From Globomyces pollinis-pini (Eukaryota; Chytridiomycota; Chytridiomycetes; Rhizophydiales; Globomycetaceae): 18,702 nucleotides of DNA. This document shows, piece by piece, positions 7,297 through 17,633 of this stretch. The DNA is taken from assembly GCA_025399215.1 (NCBI GenBank), contig MU621364.1, forward strand, positions 3,839 through 22,540, written 5' to 3'. Numbering within the stretch: the stretch's first letter is position 1; the number at the start of each line of letters is the position of its first letter. A program made the translations under genes and the position numbers. The notes beneath the pieces are model-generated. The model ran no database searches and was not told the origin of the DNA. It saw only the letters and a program-made list of their open reading frames with translations.

Positions 7297-9942
7297 TCAG
7301 TTATCAACTTCCATTCTATCCGATTTTGCATTAACTTGACTTTCGTTGAGTAACGATACACCCATTGGGTTTCCATCCACAGGTTGAGCCATCGTTCTAA
7401 AGAACTTCTTTGCCATGGATACTGCCATATCAGTACTCAAATTTGTTCCAGCCTCCGTCATTTCCGATACAATCCATTTTGGTAATTTTGATCGTTTATC
7501 TTGTCTTGCAAATCTCTGAAATTCATATAATCAAGTTTACCTTGTCAGCAAATACCATCAATCCATAATCTGATTTTCCTCTAATGACTCGGCCTACACA
7601 TTGTGCTCCATGACGAATGGCATCAAACGATAGAAAATCATTTTCTCGTATCTGGTTGTTATCTCGAAGATATTCTAAACGTGCTTTCAAAATTCTACTC
7701 TCCGTATACTTTCAATTAATAATTTAATGTTTACTTGATAAGGAATCCCAAACAAAATTACTGTTCTTCCATATTGATGATCAAAATCAACACCTTCCGA
7801 CACTTTTCCTCGAGCAACCGACAAAAGTATAGCCCCTCTACCATTATCGCATGCCTAAACTTAGTCGATCCAATAATACTTGTCGATAATTTTCTAACGC
7901 AATGGATGTTTCAGCAGCATCTGGAGTCTCAATAAAAATCAACTTGTAATTCAACAATTCTTGTAACATTCCCTATCATTAATAAACTTCAACTATACTA
8001 GCTCATTCCATGCTGCTACGATCGATTCCATATATAAATAACTCGGAAAGAAACATACTAAACCGTCGGGTGTGATTTTCGCAAACTCCAATAATATATT
8101 GCCATAGTTTCGAACAACTGCAATATCATTACGAACTTCAAATTTCGAAGATACTGCCACTTGATCACTACCACGAGTCACAATCTACAAAATCAGGACA
8201 AGTGAAATACCAATGGTAGAAAACATGTTCTCACCAGAGTCATTTGATAACTCTGAACCACTATTGGTTCAAAGCCTAATAATGTTGGGTATAATTCTAA
8301 TGGTGACAGAGTCCCAGAAGTGATAATGACAGAATTGAATTTTCGAAATACAGGAGATATGGCAAGTGTGGCATCAAGACATCTATTATGCATTAGGCTG
8401 TATAGTGGTGTACGTGAAATGCAATACTGGGTTAGGTACAGTGTCAGCATCGTTTTCAAATGGCTCTAATATCAGCATAAATCCTTTTTGATAAGTGGCA
8501 ACCTAAAATAAGATAGTTTGTATTACCAAAGTTGCAAAAGATGCGATTTTTTGAAGAGGCCTAAAATCTTGTAAATCACCCAATTGTAACGTTCGAATTA
8601 AGGACGCTAAACGTGTTGCACAAAACCTAGCTGTTTATCAAAAGGTGGTATACTTCAACGCCTTTGCCTCTATAAAAGTCACTTCCTTCAAATGCAGGAG
8701 AAAAGATAGGGGTGTTTCAGCTATTACATGAAATACTCTCATTCGAGTCTATATGTTATTATGTCATGTTGCTACCTTGAGATATTCTACGAACCGCCTT
8801 AAGAATGCCACGAAATGTTCTGCTCGTCGAATATTCCCTGGAACGACTTCTTTAAGTACATCATCGGGCAAAACTGGATTCGGCATCAATTCAAAGTTGT
8901 CTCTCTGCTCTTGTGCCAATCTCAATCCTTCCACCAGTTTAGTATATTCATTTTGTAATTGTACAGAATTCGTTTGTTTCATGCTAGATTAAGTTCATAA
9001 CACAATCTAATTACTGATCAATTTTTTGACTTAATGTTTGAATACATCTGGCACTAGCATCCAAATTTGGTTTTGAAATATCAATACTTAAGGACTCTGT
9101 ACAAACATTATCGATATTATGGGCTTCATCGAAAATAACAATAGACTCTTTTGATAATTCTCTTGAAACCACTTCTGCAATTTTTGGGTCCAACAAATAA
9201 TGATAACTGATTTGAGTGTTTTGATGACATTTTTACCTATAGATGATAACATTTGCAAAAGGCAACACTTTTCGAGCAAAGAAATATGGGCAAAATCCTT
9301 GTTCTTTAGAATATTCTTTAAAATCATCTAGGGTGTATACTCCTGATTGAATCTGAGTTGATTTATCTGCTTTTTCTAAATTCTACAATCATCATTATAA
9401 AAATATAACGTACTTCATAATAATCACATAAATCATAATTTGGATTTTCTCTTATCCAAGGAGCAGTTAAATTTCTACACTTTGCATCTGCTACTGTTCC
9501 ATTTCTTTCTTTAGATACCTCTGGATGAACGCAAAGATTTCGTCTTGATGTTAACCCAATTCCCAAAAATGATTCCACTTTTCCAGCTTGAAGTCGATAA
9601 TCCATCAATCTTTTTAATTCCGCTAAAGCTTTTTCAATTTCAGGTACTGTTCGAGAGCAATAAATCAGTTTCCTATTTCCTGGATAGTGTAATTGGTATG
9701 CGACAATCAATGACAATAATGCAATTGTTTTCCCAGTTCCTGAAGGCATTTCCAATAGTGAATGGCCCTAATATCAGGATTTTTTTTGATTTATAGTACG
9801 TTTGCATCAATGGATCGTTTAATATCCTTCATATATTCAAACTGTTCTGGATATATAAATTCATAAGGGAAAATCACTTCCAGATCGTCAATAAAAAACC
9901 TTTTGAAATCATTAGTTTTTGATCCATTTTAACCTACTTCAT
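7297..9942 (-). CDS. RAD3: DNA repair/transcription helicase XPD (Rad3/ERCC2), TFIIH subunit
   Basis: This is a 5'-3' iron-sulphur helicase of TFIIH, acting in nucleotide excision repair and promoter opening. The 15 exons are 9942-9938, 9899-9800, 9767-9414, 9382-9237, 9206-9015, 8983-8776, 8748-8654, 8626-8527, 8502-8414, 8382-8211, 8184-7999, 7972-7880, 7854-7735, 7708-7541 and 7515-7297. They sum to 2,247 nt, or 748 aa, close to the usual 760-780. All 14 introns are GT-AG and 24-38 nt. The start [14 protein letters not shown] is only found by splicing the 5-nt exon 1. Visible motifs are Walker A MPSGTGKT (42-49), the four Fe-S Cys (114, 132, 149, 184), DEAH (228-231), the Gln-Arg motif [11 protein letters not shown] (656-664) and [13 protein letters not shown]. 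No key residue is missing. Raw ORFs over this span are single exons or antisense shadows. Confidence 0.97.
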
Positions 9943-10198
9943 CTAAAGAATGTGAAAAAATTCTCAACTGAAGAGTGAATAGAAACCGGGATACAAGAAT
10001 TGAATCCTTAAGTAAAGATGATTTCTATCACTTTAAAGTAACTGACTTAGTCAAAAATAGATTAGTAAAGGAGTCTTTTACGTGACGTTCAATCTCATTT
10101 TAATTACAAAAATATTGCTTGTGATATTCTAACCATATTTTATGAAATCAAATTAGTGTTGACATTGGTATGATCAAAAGACGCGTTTAATTTACACC
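9943..10198. promoter_or_regulatory. Divergent promoter region between XPD and the small membrane protein
   Basis: 256 bases separate the XPD ATG (minus) and the next ATG (plus). The stretch is AT-rich with no clear TATA box for XPD. It probably drives both genes. Confidence 0.4.
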
Positions 10199-10557
10199 AT
10201 GATCAACAAACCATCAAAGAAAGAAAAATCAGAGATCGATTGTGATGAATCAAAATCGAAAATAGACTACTTTAGTATTATCAAATATGTGGGATTCATA
10301 GCATTTCTATTGTTAGTTGTCATCGCTACGTCAACACAGGTTTTTACTATCTAGCCCATTAATATTTGATTTAGCTCTCTTATTTGAGTCAATTAAACAA
10401 GACTATACAAGCTTATCACGCACAAAAAGTAAAAGATACAACAGATCATGATGCTCGTTATGATCCCATGTATCATTCCATTTTTTCAATCCAAAATACT
10501 CAATGTAAAAACTATTTGCTACCTCGAGACCGAAACTATAAAAAAGTACTGATATAA
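10199..10557 (+). CDS. Small single-pass membrane protein, 107 aa
   Basis: Exon 1 (10199-10339) and exon 2 (10375-10557) are joined in phase 0 by a 35-nt intron (10340-10374, GTTTTT...TTAG). The N-terminus is Lys/Ser/Asp-rich and probably cytosolic (MINKPSKKEKSEIDCDESKS). One hydrophobic segment spans about residues 31-46 (VGFIAFLLLVVIATS). A polar part of about 60 residues follows, with Cys and Tyr, ending YKKVLI. The charge distribution suggests a type II signal anchor with the C-terminal part in the lumen or outside. Both exons are too short to be noticed without splicing. I recognise no family. It converges on the Trp-repeat gene, whose stop is 66 bases beyond this one. Confidence 0.65.
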
Positions 10558-10623
10558 GGCAATATAGAATATATAATCTTCAACAGAGTAAAGTACAGTT
10601 TTGGTTTTGATTAAGAGCTGTCT

Positions 10624-13600
10624 TTAACCTTCCAATTCAAAGGTATCGTCTTCGATTTCACGAACTCTTTGCCATGATATCATCAACAGATCTTCAAGAG
10701 TACGCCTTTCTTGTCGAGCTTGAGTTTTGACAGTTTCAATCTCCTATATAGTTTTAATTGATTTTTAAACATACCTTTTTCAATTGAATAGAGTCCGATG
10801 GAATTTTAGTGATTGGTTTAGATTCTAATTCATTTTGTACTTTTGAATTAACAATTCCTAATTCAGCTAGAATCCAAGAACGTTCCACAAACATCTGATC
10901 AGATGCAGAAACTTCTTCTGGTACGGATTCTTGGAACCATTGGTTATCAACCACTTTGATTATAGTTTCATAAGCTCTTGATTTGAATTTAGATGTTTTC
11001 CATTCCAGAATGGATACTAAAGTTTGCAAACAAACTTCTTCAATCGTCAATGCTTCTAATTCTTGTACTCCATTATAGATACCACCTTTTGTATCAGCTA
11101 ATATTTGTAATGCTTCCAAAGCAATTTTCTTTGTATTGATTGATAAATCAAAACTCTCTTTTGGTAAATCCAGTTTTGAATAAGCAATACTAATTTCAGC
11201 TTGAAGCCAACAATTCTCAATAAATGATTGATTGAGTTGATTTTCAAATTCAATTTGTGTCTGTAATTGTAATTCTGTAGGTAACAGATTGCTTGGAACG
11301 ATATCTTCGGAATAATCATCAACATCAGAATTGTAATTCACTAATGTTTAGAAATTGAATGTGTTACCTTTTGCTTCATATGATTTGGCCCTGGCAATTC
11401 CTATAGAACCCTGAGCCCAAACATGTTCAACATATAATTGATCATCTTTTTGTAACAATACATCCAACACTAGATCTCGAGTTTCACTCAACTGGTCACG
11501 GTCAGCATCATGCAAGACTTCATAGATAACATCTCGAATGGATATCGTTTCTTCAATAATATCAGGTGAAAATGGATTAGGTGATTGTAGATTTCGTTGA
11601 TATGAATCCGCTTTTGCTTTCAAAAGTGCAATTTGAGTATGTAATTCTGGAGTACCATCTGATACATTTTCAGCAGCATTCATGACAGTCTTCTCTTGAA
11701 TGAATTTATTGTCAATGACGGTGATGGTGGTTTGGTAAGCTCTAGTACTAGGTTTCTGCACTTTCCATTGAAGAATACCTGTGATAGTTTCAATACATAC
11801 ATCTTCTAAATGTCCATGTTCAATTTCACAACTAGGGTCTAGTTCTCGATTCTTTAATCGATCAATAGCTTCTTCTTGGATTTTGGATGTATCAATACTT
11901 AGGTACAAATCTTCTGAATGGTATGATTCATGAAGTTTTGATTGTGAAATACCCAATGTTGCTTGTAACCAAGCTGATTGAAGATACAATTGATTCTCCG
12001 TTGAATTCACATTTGAGTTTGATTGAATTTGTCCATAAAAGCTAGGATGATGTTTTGCACTATCAAATACAACATTTTTAGATACTTGAGGTGATTTTGG
12101 TGTGCTTTTAGTATTAACTGTCGTTATAGGTTTCGGATTTTCCTTTTCTACTCGATTGATAATATCAAATGCGACCGACCTTTGTGGTGAATGTTTCTTT
12201 TCATTCTTGGAAGGAGTAAACGGAGTTGCTAAATCAATGGCTTTGGAAGCTTGAACCCATGAATTATCAACAAACTGTTGATTTGTCATAAACACATTTT
12301 CAGGATTAATCAGATCCACATCAAAATCTAGTAAGTCATTATCCAATACCGTAAAAGTAGTTCGATATGCTTGCGAATTGAAACCACCATATTTCCATTT
12401 GAACATACCAACAATAGCTTCTATACAAGCATTTTCCAAACTAAGTTTCTTTATCATTTTTGATTGCTCTGTTTTTGATTTCAGTCTTGTCAATGCTTGA
12501 TCTTGAATTCGAGTAGTGTCGATACTGAATGTTAAATCTTCTGAATTGTAATCTGCATGAAGTTGTGATTGGGTTATACCAACACTTGCTTGAATCCAAC
12601 TCTTTTCAACATACATTTGATTCAATTTTTGTGTTAATGAGTTGACTTTTTGTTTCAATTCCTTCACTTGCGTTGGATTTGCAGTTTCTTTCTTTGTAAA
12701 GAGTTTCTTATCTACAGGTGATGATTGACTTTCTTTCTTAGAATTCACTACTCCAATGGTAGCTTGTAACCATGCCAATTGAATATCTTTCTGATGAATT
12801 TCATTTACTTTATCAGTTTCGACTTTGGAGTTTAATATACCAATTGTGCCTTGTAGCCAAGCACTTGTGACAGCATGTTGATTATTTTTCAATGCCATTC
12901 TGGTAACAGCTCGAGGATTACGTGGTGGTAAAGGTTGTAATCGAATAAAATAGTGTAATAAATCAGTTACGATTTCGTTTGGTTTATACAGAGTTTTTTC
13001 ATTCTCGTTATCTTCTAATCGCTGAAGTAATTGTTCCAGGGTGAGAATAGATGGGTCATCTCTTAACTTTTGAAGGTAATCACAGACCGAATCTGTCATA
13101 GTTAAGGTGGTTTCAAACCCTGGTGTAAATGGTGAAGGAGATGGGATGATAGGATCATCATCGAATTGGTCGGGAGTAAGTGGTCGTACAGAATGGCCAA
13201 TATCTCGCAATTCATTAACATATTGTAAAACAGAGTTCACAATTTGGTTTGGAATGGTTGCTGGTTCAGATTCAATTACTTGGTTAAGCGATTCTAATCC
13301 TTTAATTGATACATCTGATTTCAAATCAGAAATGTATTGTAGAACGTTTTTGACCACTTTGGTAGCATCAGATGGTTGATTGTTGATTGGTTCAGGAATA
13401 GAGTTGAGAACTCCAATGGTACCTTGAAGCCATGCCAATTCTAATTGTTTTTGATCTTGAGAAGTCTCTAATTCAGTTATAGCCGATAGAGGTGCAGTTC
13501 TATCTAACCATTCATCATGTAAGTCATCGTCACTATCAACCCTAATTCAATTAGTCTAAATACAATACCATTCATCCATGTTGATGGCCAAAGGAGTTAC

Positions 13601-14395
13601 AGATCTTGCGGAAGGTCTGGAAGTAGATTTAACATTATCTTTGACAGTCTCCAGAGAATATGAACGGCTTAAACCGCCCAAAAGTGGTAATTGAGTGCTT
13701 TTATAAGACTGGATTCCTAAACTAGCTTGCAACCAAGCATTTTCGGCATATAATTGGTTATTTTTGTTACTCAGTTCCACCTTGGAATCCGTTTCCAATT
13801 TATCTTCGGAATTATTGATACCCAAACTAGCTTGTAGCCAAGCGTTTGTTAAGTGCAATTGATTATTTTTGGCTACGTGAGTAGCAGGATAATTAACAGA
13901 TGCTTTTGCATTTGAAATCCCGACTGACGCTTGTAACCAAGCATTTGCGAGATGTAACTGATTATTTTGGCGAGTCAATTCCAGATTTTCTTTAGTCAAA
14001 TGAGCATTAACCCATTTCGATTTCGAAGAGTTCGCTAAAGGTAAGAAATACTAAATTATACGATCGGCCACTAAAGACGGGCGTCTGAGGAAGGTAGTAA
14101 ATGGCTGTATGACGGTATCAAGTGAATCTACATTTGTGGATTGAGTGGAAAGAAATGAAGTACGATCATTGGCAACTTCGGTTGTGTTCGTTAGGGTAGA
14201 TAGTTTGTGGTTGAGAGTGTTTGGGTACTTGTCATTTGAAGTATTAAGAGAGTTATTCTTTAAAATACCAATTTCAGCTTGATACCAAGCATTGAGTAAG
14301 TAAGTTTGATTTTGGAGAGAGGTAATGTAATTTATGTACGAGTTTAAATTGGGACTATTGAGTAAGTCGCGCGGTTGAGAATAATCAGTTTCCAT
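10624..14395 (-). CDS. Trp-motif repeat protein (13 copies of a WLQA motif), 1219 aa
   Basis: The five exons are 14395-14062, 14034-13569, 13541-11368, 11340-10775 and 10743-10624, with introns of 27, 27, 27 and 31 nt. Their sum is 3,660 nt with one clean frame. Thirteen segments share the core (N/S)-A-W-L-Q-A-(S/T)-(I/V/L)-G-I followed by (N/S)-S-K or similar. Examples are NAWLQASVGISNAK, SAWLQATLGISQSK and MAWLQGTIGVLNS. Trp codons start near 14287, 13939, 13840, 13735, 13432, 12859, 12772, 12598, 12259, 11971, 11419, 11209 and 10876. Three longer modules of about 75 residues (SEDL..SIDT..IQ, then CIE.I.GI..WK, RAY.TT..V.DN) follow three of the Trp motifs. The region from about 13360 to 12940 has four helical IV..VLQY segments. 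It is predicted to be largely helical and soluble, with no signal peptide or membrane segment. No known family is recognised and the function is unknown. It is transcribed away from the coiled-coil gene. Confidence 0.85.
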
Positions 14396-15079
14396 ATTAA
14401 ATAGAATTCAGTAATTGATAAGGTACAGAAATAAATGCAGTTAGTGATAGTAAATGTCTAATCAGAGATAAAATACGACAAACCAGGGGAAATTAAGCTT
14501 CTTCGTGTCTTAGTTCAGATTGAATTTTCAGAATGAATTTCAAATTAGTTTTTTGTTTGGCTTTTATTTGATTGTTGTTGGCTCTGTCTGTTTCCCCATT
14601 CTCAGTGGCGTTTGTCATTGGAATTTCTTTAGGTCGCGATGGTTAATGACTAGAGAATACAAGGAGAGGAATAATGAACTGAATGCGTTTGATGATAAGA
14701 TCACTGTACAATTACTTTCATTTACTAGTGGTTGTACTGTTGCGTTTCTCAATTTTTCCATGTCCCAGTTAGTTCTTTTTCCACTCAATTTATGGCAGTC
14801 TGAATTATCAATCAACAGTTTTTAAACTCTTACTATATTTAAAATATAGTTCACTGTGTATCACACTTGGTTTGAAACACAACCACATTTAAGTGGTTCT
14901 GATTAATCTCTAACCCAACCATCCATCATTACTTTAATACAGAAAGATTTTGAATAAACCACTATCGTTCTAGTAATTTTAGTCCATTCAAGAGGAACCT
15001 GATTTAATCAAAATAGAGCCTATTATAGTCGCGTGAATTTACTTAACAGAGGAACATACGCATTTAATATGCTTTAGAA
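14396..15079. other. Divergent intergenic region with two overlapping unconfirmed ORFs
   Basis: About 680 bases between the Trp-repeat gene and the coiled-coil gene. A 101-codon plus-strand frame (14520-14825) begins with TTG, with its first ATG at about codon 43. It holds two hydrophobic stretches and the segment LMTREYKERNNELNAFDDK. A 66-codon minus-strand frame (14815-14615) overlaps it. Neither has a normal ATG start with a leader, nor a recognised family, so I do not call a gene. The rest should hold the promoters of both flanking genes. Confidence 0.4.
14832..14850. repeat. Perfect palindrome ACTATATTT-A-AAATATAGT
   Basis: Nine-base perfect arms surround a single A, just after the end of the plus-strand ORF at 14825. 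It is possibly a cruciform or RNA hairpin, though an AT-rich coincidence is possible. Confidence 0.5.
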
Positions 15080-17428
15080 ATGCTAAAATATCATAGCAAT
15101 GGGTTGATTGAAACAGGTTCGTTGCAAATTCAATAAACTACCATTACATAATGTTGAGTTTGTTCCTTTTACACGTACTTATCATTGCCCAAGCTCAGCA
15201 CAGATCCAGTTACTACGCAGATTACTAGACCAAACAAATCAAATAATCAGACCCTAACAGACTTTGTTGTGCTTCTAAATGGCTCTGAAACCGAGTTCAA
15301 TTTTCCCCTGAAACAAAGTATTGAATTCAAGTTGAAGGAAATGAATCCAGAGAATAAAATTGGAAATCCAAACATTCAAACTGGAAATTCATTAAATGGA
15401 CACTCGGAAAGTGGAAGTAACTCGAGCACAAAGAATTCAATTGGACTTGATAATTCAATTTCACAGGACAATAGTATTGATACAACCTCATATCCTAAAA
15501 TAATCAATGCCCGCTCAAATGATAAAGTTAATGGCATCTCAGTAGAAAATACTCATACAATTCCTTCTAATTCAATCTTCAATACAAGCGGAAACACTGA
15601 AATTCCAAATCGCTCAACAGCTGATAACAGTATCACAAACCCCATTCCAAACTCCAAACCTCAAAGATCATTCAGTAAACTCTGGACTCGAAAAAGGTTG
15701 TCATTCACAAATCTACACCAAGCGAATTCGAATGACAATGACTTAAAATCCCCTATGCTAGCTGTATTTACTGATTCTTTTAACATTTAGAGTCCTCTTA
15801 GTCATAATTGTGATGTGGCCTTGGATATGGCAGAACAAGTCAACCAGAAGTCTTTAAAAGTGCACAATACGATCCTAGATTTAAAACAACAGATTCAATT
15901 ACTTACACAAGTATTCAACTCATTATGTTAATTCGATGTAGAAAAATGAACAATTATTGGAGGATTTATTTAACGAACGAAAGGTAATATTGTACTAAAT
16001 TTATGTCTTCAACATAGTCAACGGATATTAAATCTGATGTAAGTTGAAAAGCTTCACTCAATTATACAGGAAATTCATCAATTAGAATTTAAATTAACAT
16101 CTGAAATGAAAATGATGAATCAACTAAAGAATGAATTACAATCTCAAAAAGACCTAACAGCAAAGTTACAATTAGCATTGGAGTACGAGAAAAACTTGCA
16201 TAGAGAGGTAATTTATTCCGATTTGATTTATTGCAGAATAACATACAGAACCAAGCTATTTCAAATACAACAACTCCAGAAGATAAAAGAATATCTGAAC
16301 TGGAAAGAAAAGTGATTGATTTCCAAATACAAGAAAAGATTCATTTAAACCTTATACAATCTGAAAAGTTGAAAAATACAGCACTAGCTAAAGAATTGCG
16401 AGATGAGCGATCTAGACAATTAAGGTTGCAGGTAAATTGATTAAAATAAGATTAAACATTATTAGCAAAAAGGTATTTTCATGTTTAACTTATAAACAGT
16501 TATCCCTGAATCACTTTCCCCTCTAAGTATTCATCGTATCATTCCTCAACCAAACATATCAACATCAACATTAGAGCAACTCGCTAAGCAGATAAAATCA
16601 CATTGTGAGTTTAATCGAGATTTATTTACTTTCATCAAACCCTTTTTGATTTCATGCAAAGAGATAACACAACAATGTGATGATCGTATATCACAATCAT
16701 TTTCTGATCAAGACTCGATTGATACATACCAAGAACAAATCTCCATTTATCTTTCCAAACTTATGAAATTAGTCAAACTACATCATGATTCTGAAAATCC
16801 ATCCATGCATTTAGATATTCAAAACACAGTGGATTTCATCTTAAACACTATTGTGAAAATGGTATTGGTTATTGAACGTGAAACTTTCAATCAAGTGATA
16901 ATTGATAAAGAATTAGAATCATCTGCTAAGCAAAGATTAAAACGACTTTCAAAACGACATACAACATCATCATTAGTGATTCATTACGATCCTGTACCAG
17001 ATCAAGCATCTTTAAGTATATCACAATTACAGGTATAAAATTACTAAATTGTTCATTTTTTATTAGAAATTTTTGAAATCACAAATTGATCGATTAGATC
17101 ATGAAATTAAACCGGTTCTAGATCATTTTTCACCATCAGATATCTCAACCCAAATATCCACCATATCCGATATTGTTGATGGGATTTTATATGAAAGTCG
17201 ATCGACTTCTGATACTTATCATTTTAATACCCAACATGAACTTTTAGAACTACTCACTCTACTTGGTGACACACATCTAACTCTTTTACATCGATGTGAA
17301 AGTATAAACACTGATAGTGGTTCTTTATCTATTCATGATATGTTACTTGATCTGTTAAAGGTATGAACTTCATTTCATTGATTTTTTAGTTTTCGGAAAG
17401 TCTATTGACGTTAGTTACAAATGAATAA
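15080..17428 (+). CDS. Coiled-coil protein of unknown function, many mini-introns
   Basis: Exons are 15080-15116 (uncertain), 15159-15763, 15791-15910, 15942-15983, 16018-16038, 16070-16207, 16237-16431, 16466-16472, 16500-17032, 17067-17360 and 17390-17428. The total is 2,031 nt, 676 aa. Introns are 27-34 nt, apart from a less certain first one (42 nt, GTTCGT donor). If the first exon is wrong, the first in-frame ATG is at 15341, giving 603 aa. Residues 1-214 are Asn/Ser-rich and probably disordered. Residues 215-388 are heptad-rich coiled coil (DLKQQIQLLTQKNEQLLEDL; LTAKLQLALEYEKNLHRE; ISELERKVIDFQIQEK). Residues 389-676 form a helical C-terminal part containing SDIVDGILYES. The layout resembles cytoskeletal or spindle-pole scaffold proteins, but no homologue is recognised. 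The 7-nt exon 16466-16472 is needed to keep the frame. Confidence 0.75.
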
Positions 17429-17501
17429 AACCTTAAATATATTTACATTTTGTAGAATCAAAGTATATTTCAAGCATAGTTTTTTTTTTATTTAGTTCAA
17501 A

Positions 17502-17633
17502 TCAGAGTGCTAATAGACCAAAGATAGGTAGCACTAGATCCAGAAACCATGATAATGCACCATCACTTCAGAGTGCTAATAGACCAAAGATAGGTAGCAC
17601 TAGATCCAGAAACCATGATAATGCACCATCACT
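17502..17633. repeat. Perfect 66-bp tandem duplication at the 3' end of paralogue 2
   Basis: 17502-17567 and 17568-17633 are identical at all 66 positions. On the minus strand each unit is exactly 21 codons plus TGA: SDGALSWFLDLVLPIFGLLAL and stop. The copy at 17633-17568 is translated. The other lies immediately downstream in the 3' UTR. Confidence 0.97.

Noticed and set aside
7735..9796. Plus-strand ORFs at 7735, 8753 and 9545
   Set aside because: Antisense to XPD exons whose identity is certain.
13107..13379. Plus-strand 90-codon ORF
   Set aside because: Antisense to the Trp-repeat gene, inside a region of strong repeat signal on the minus strand.
14520..14825. 101-codon hydrophobic plus-strand ORF and opposing 66-codon ORF
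   Set aside because: Not called as genes: TTG starts only, mutually overlapping, no family. Kept as a note in the intergenic entry.
15151..15228. ATG at 15151 with a signal-peptide-like start (MLSLFLLHVLIIAQAQ)
   Set aside because: It is out of frame with the coiled-coil protein. The only in-frame splice would need a 19-nt intron, shorter than any supported one here.
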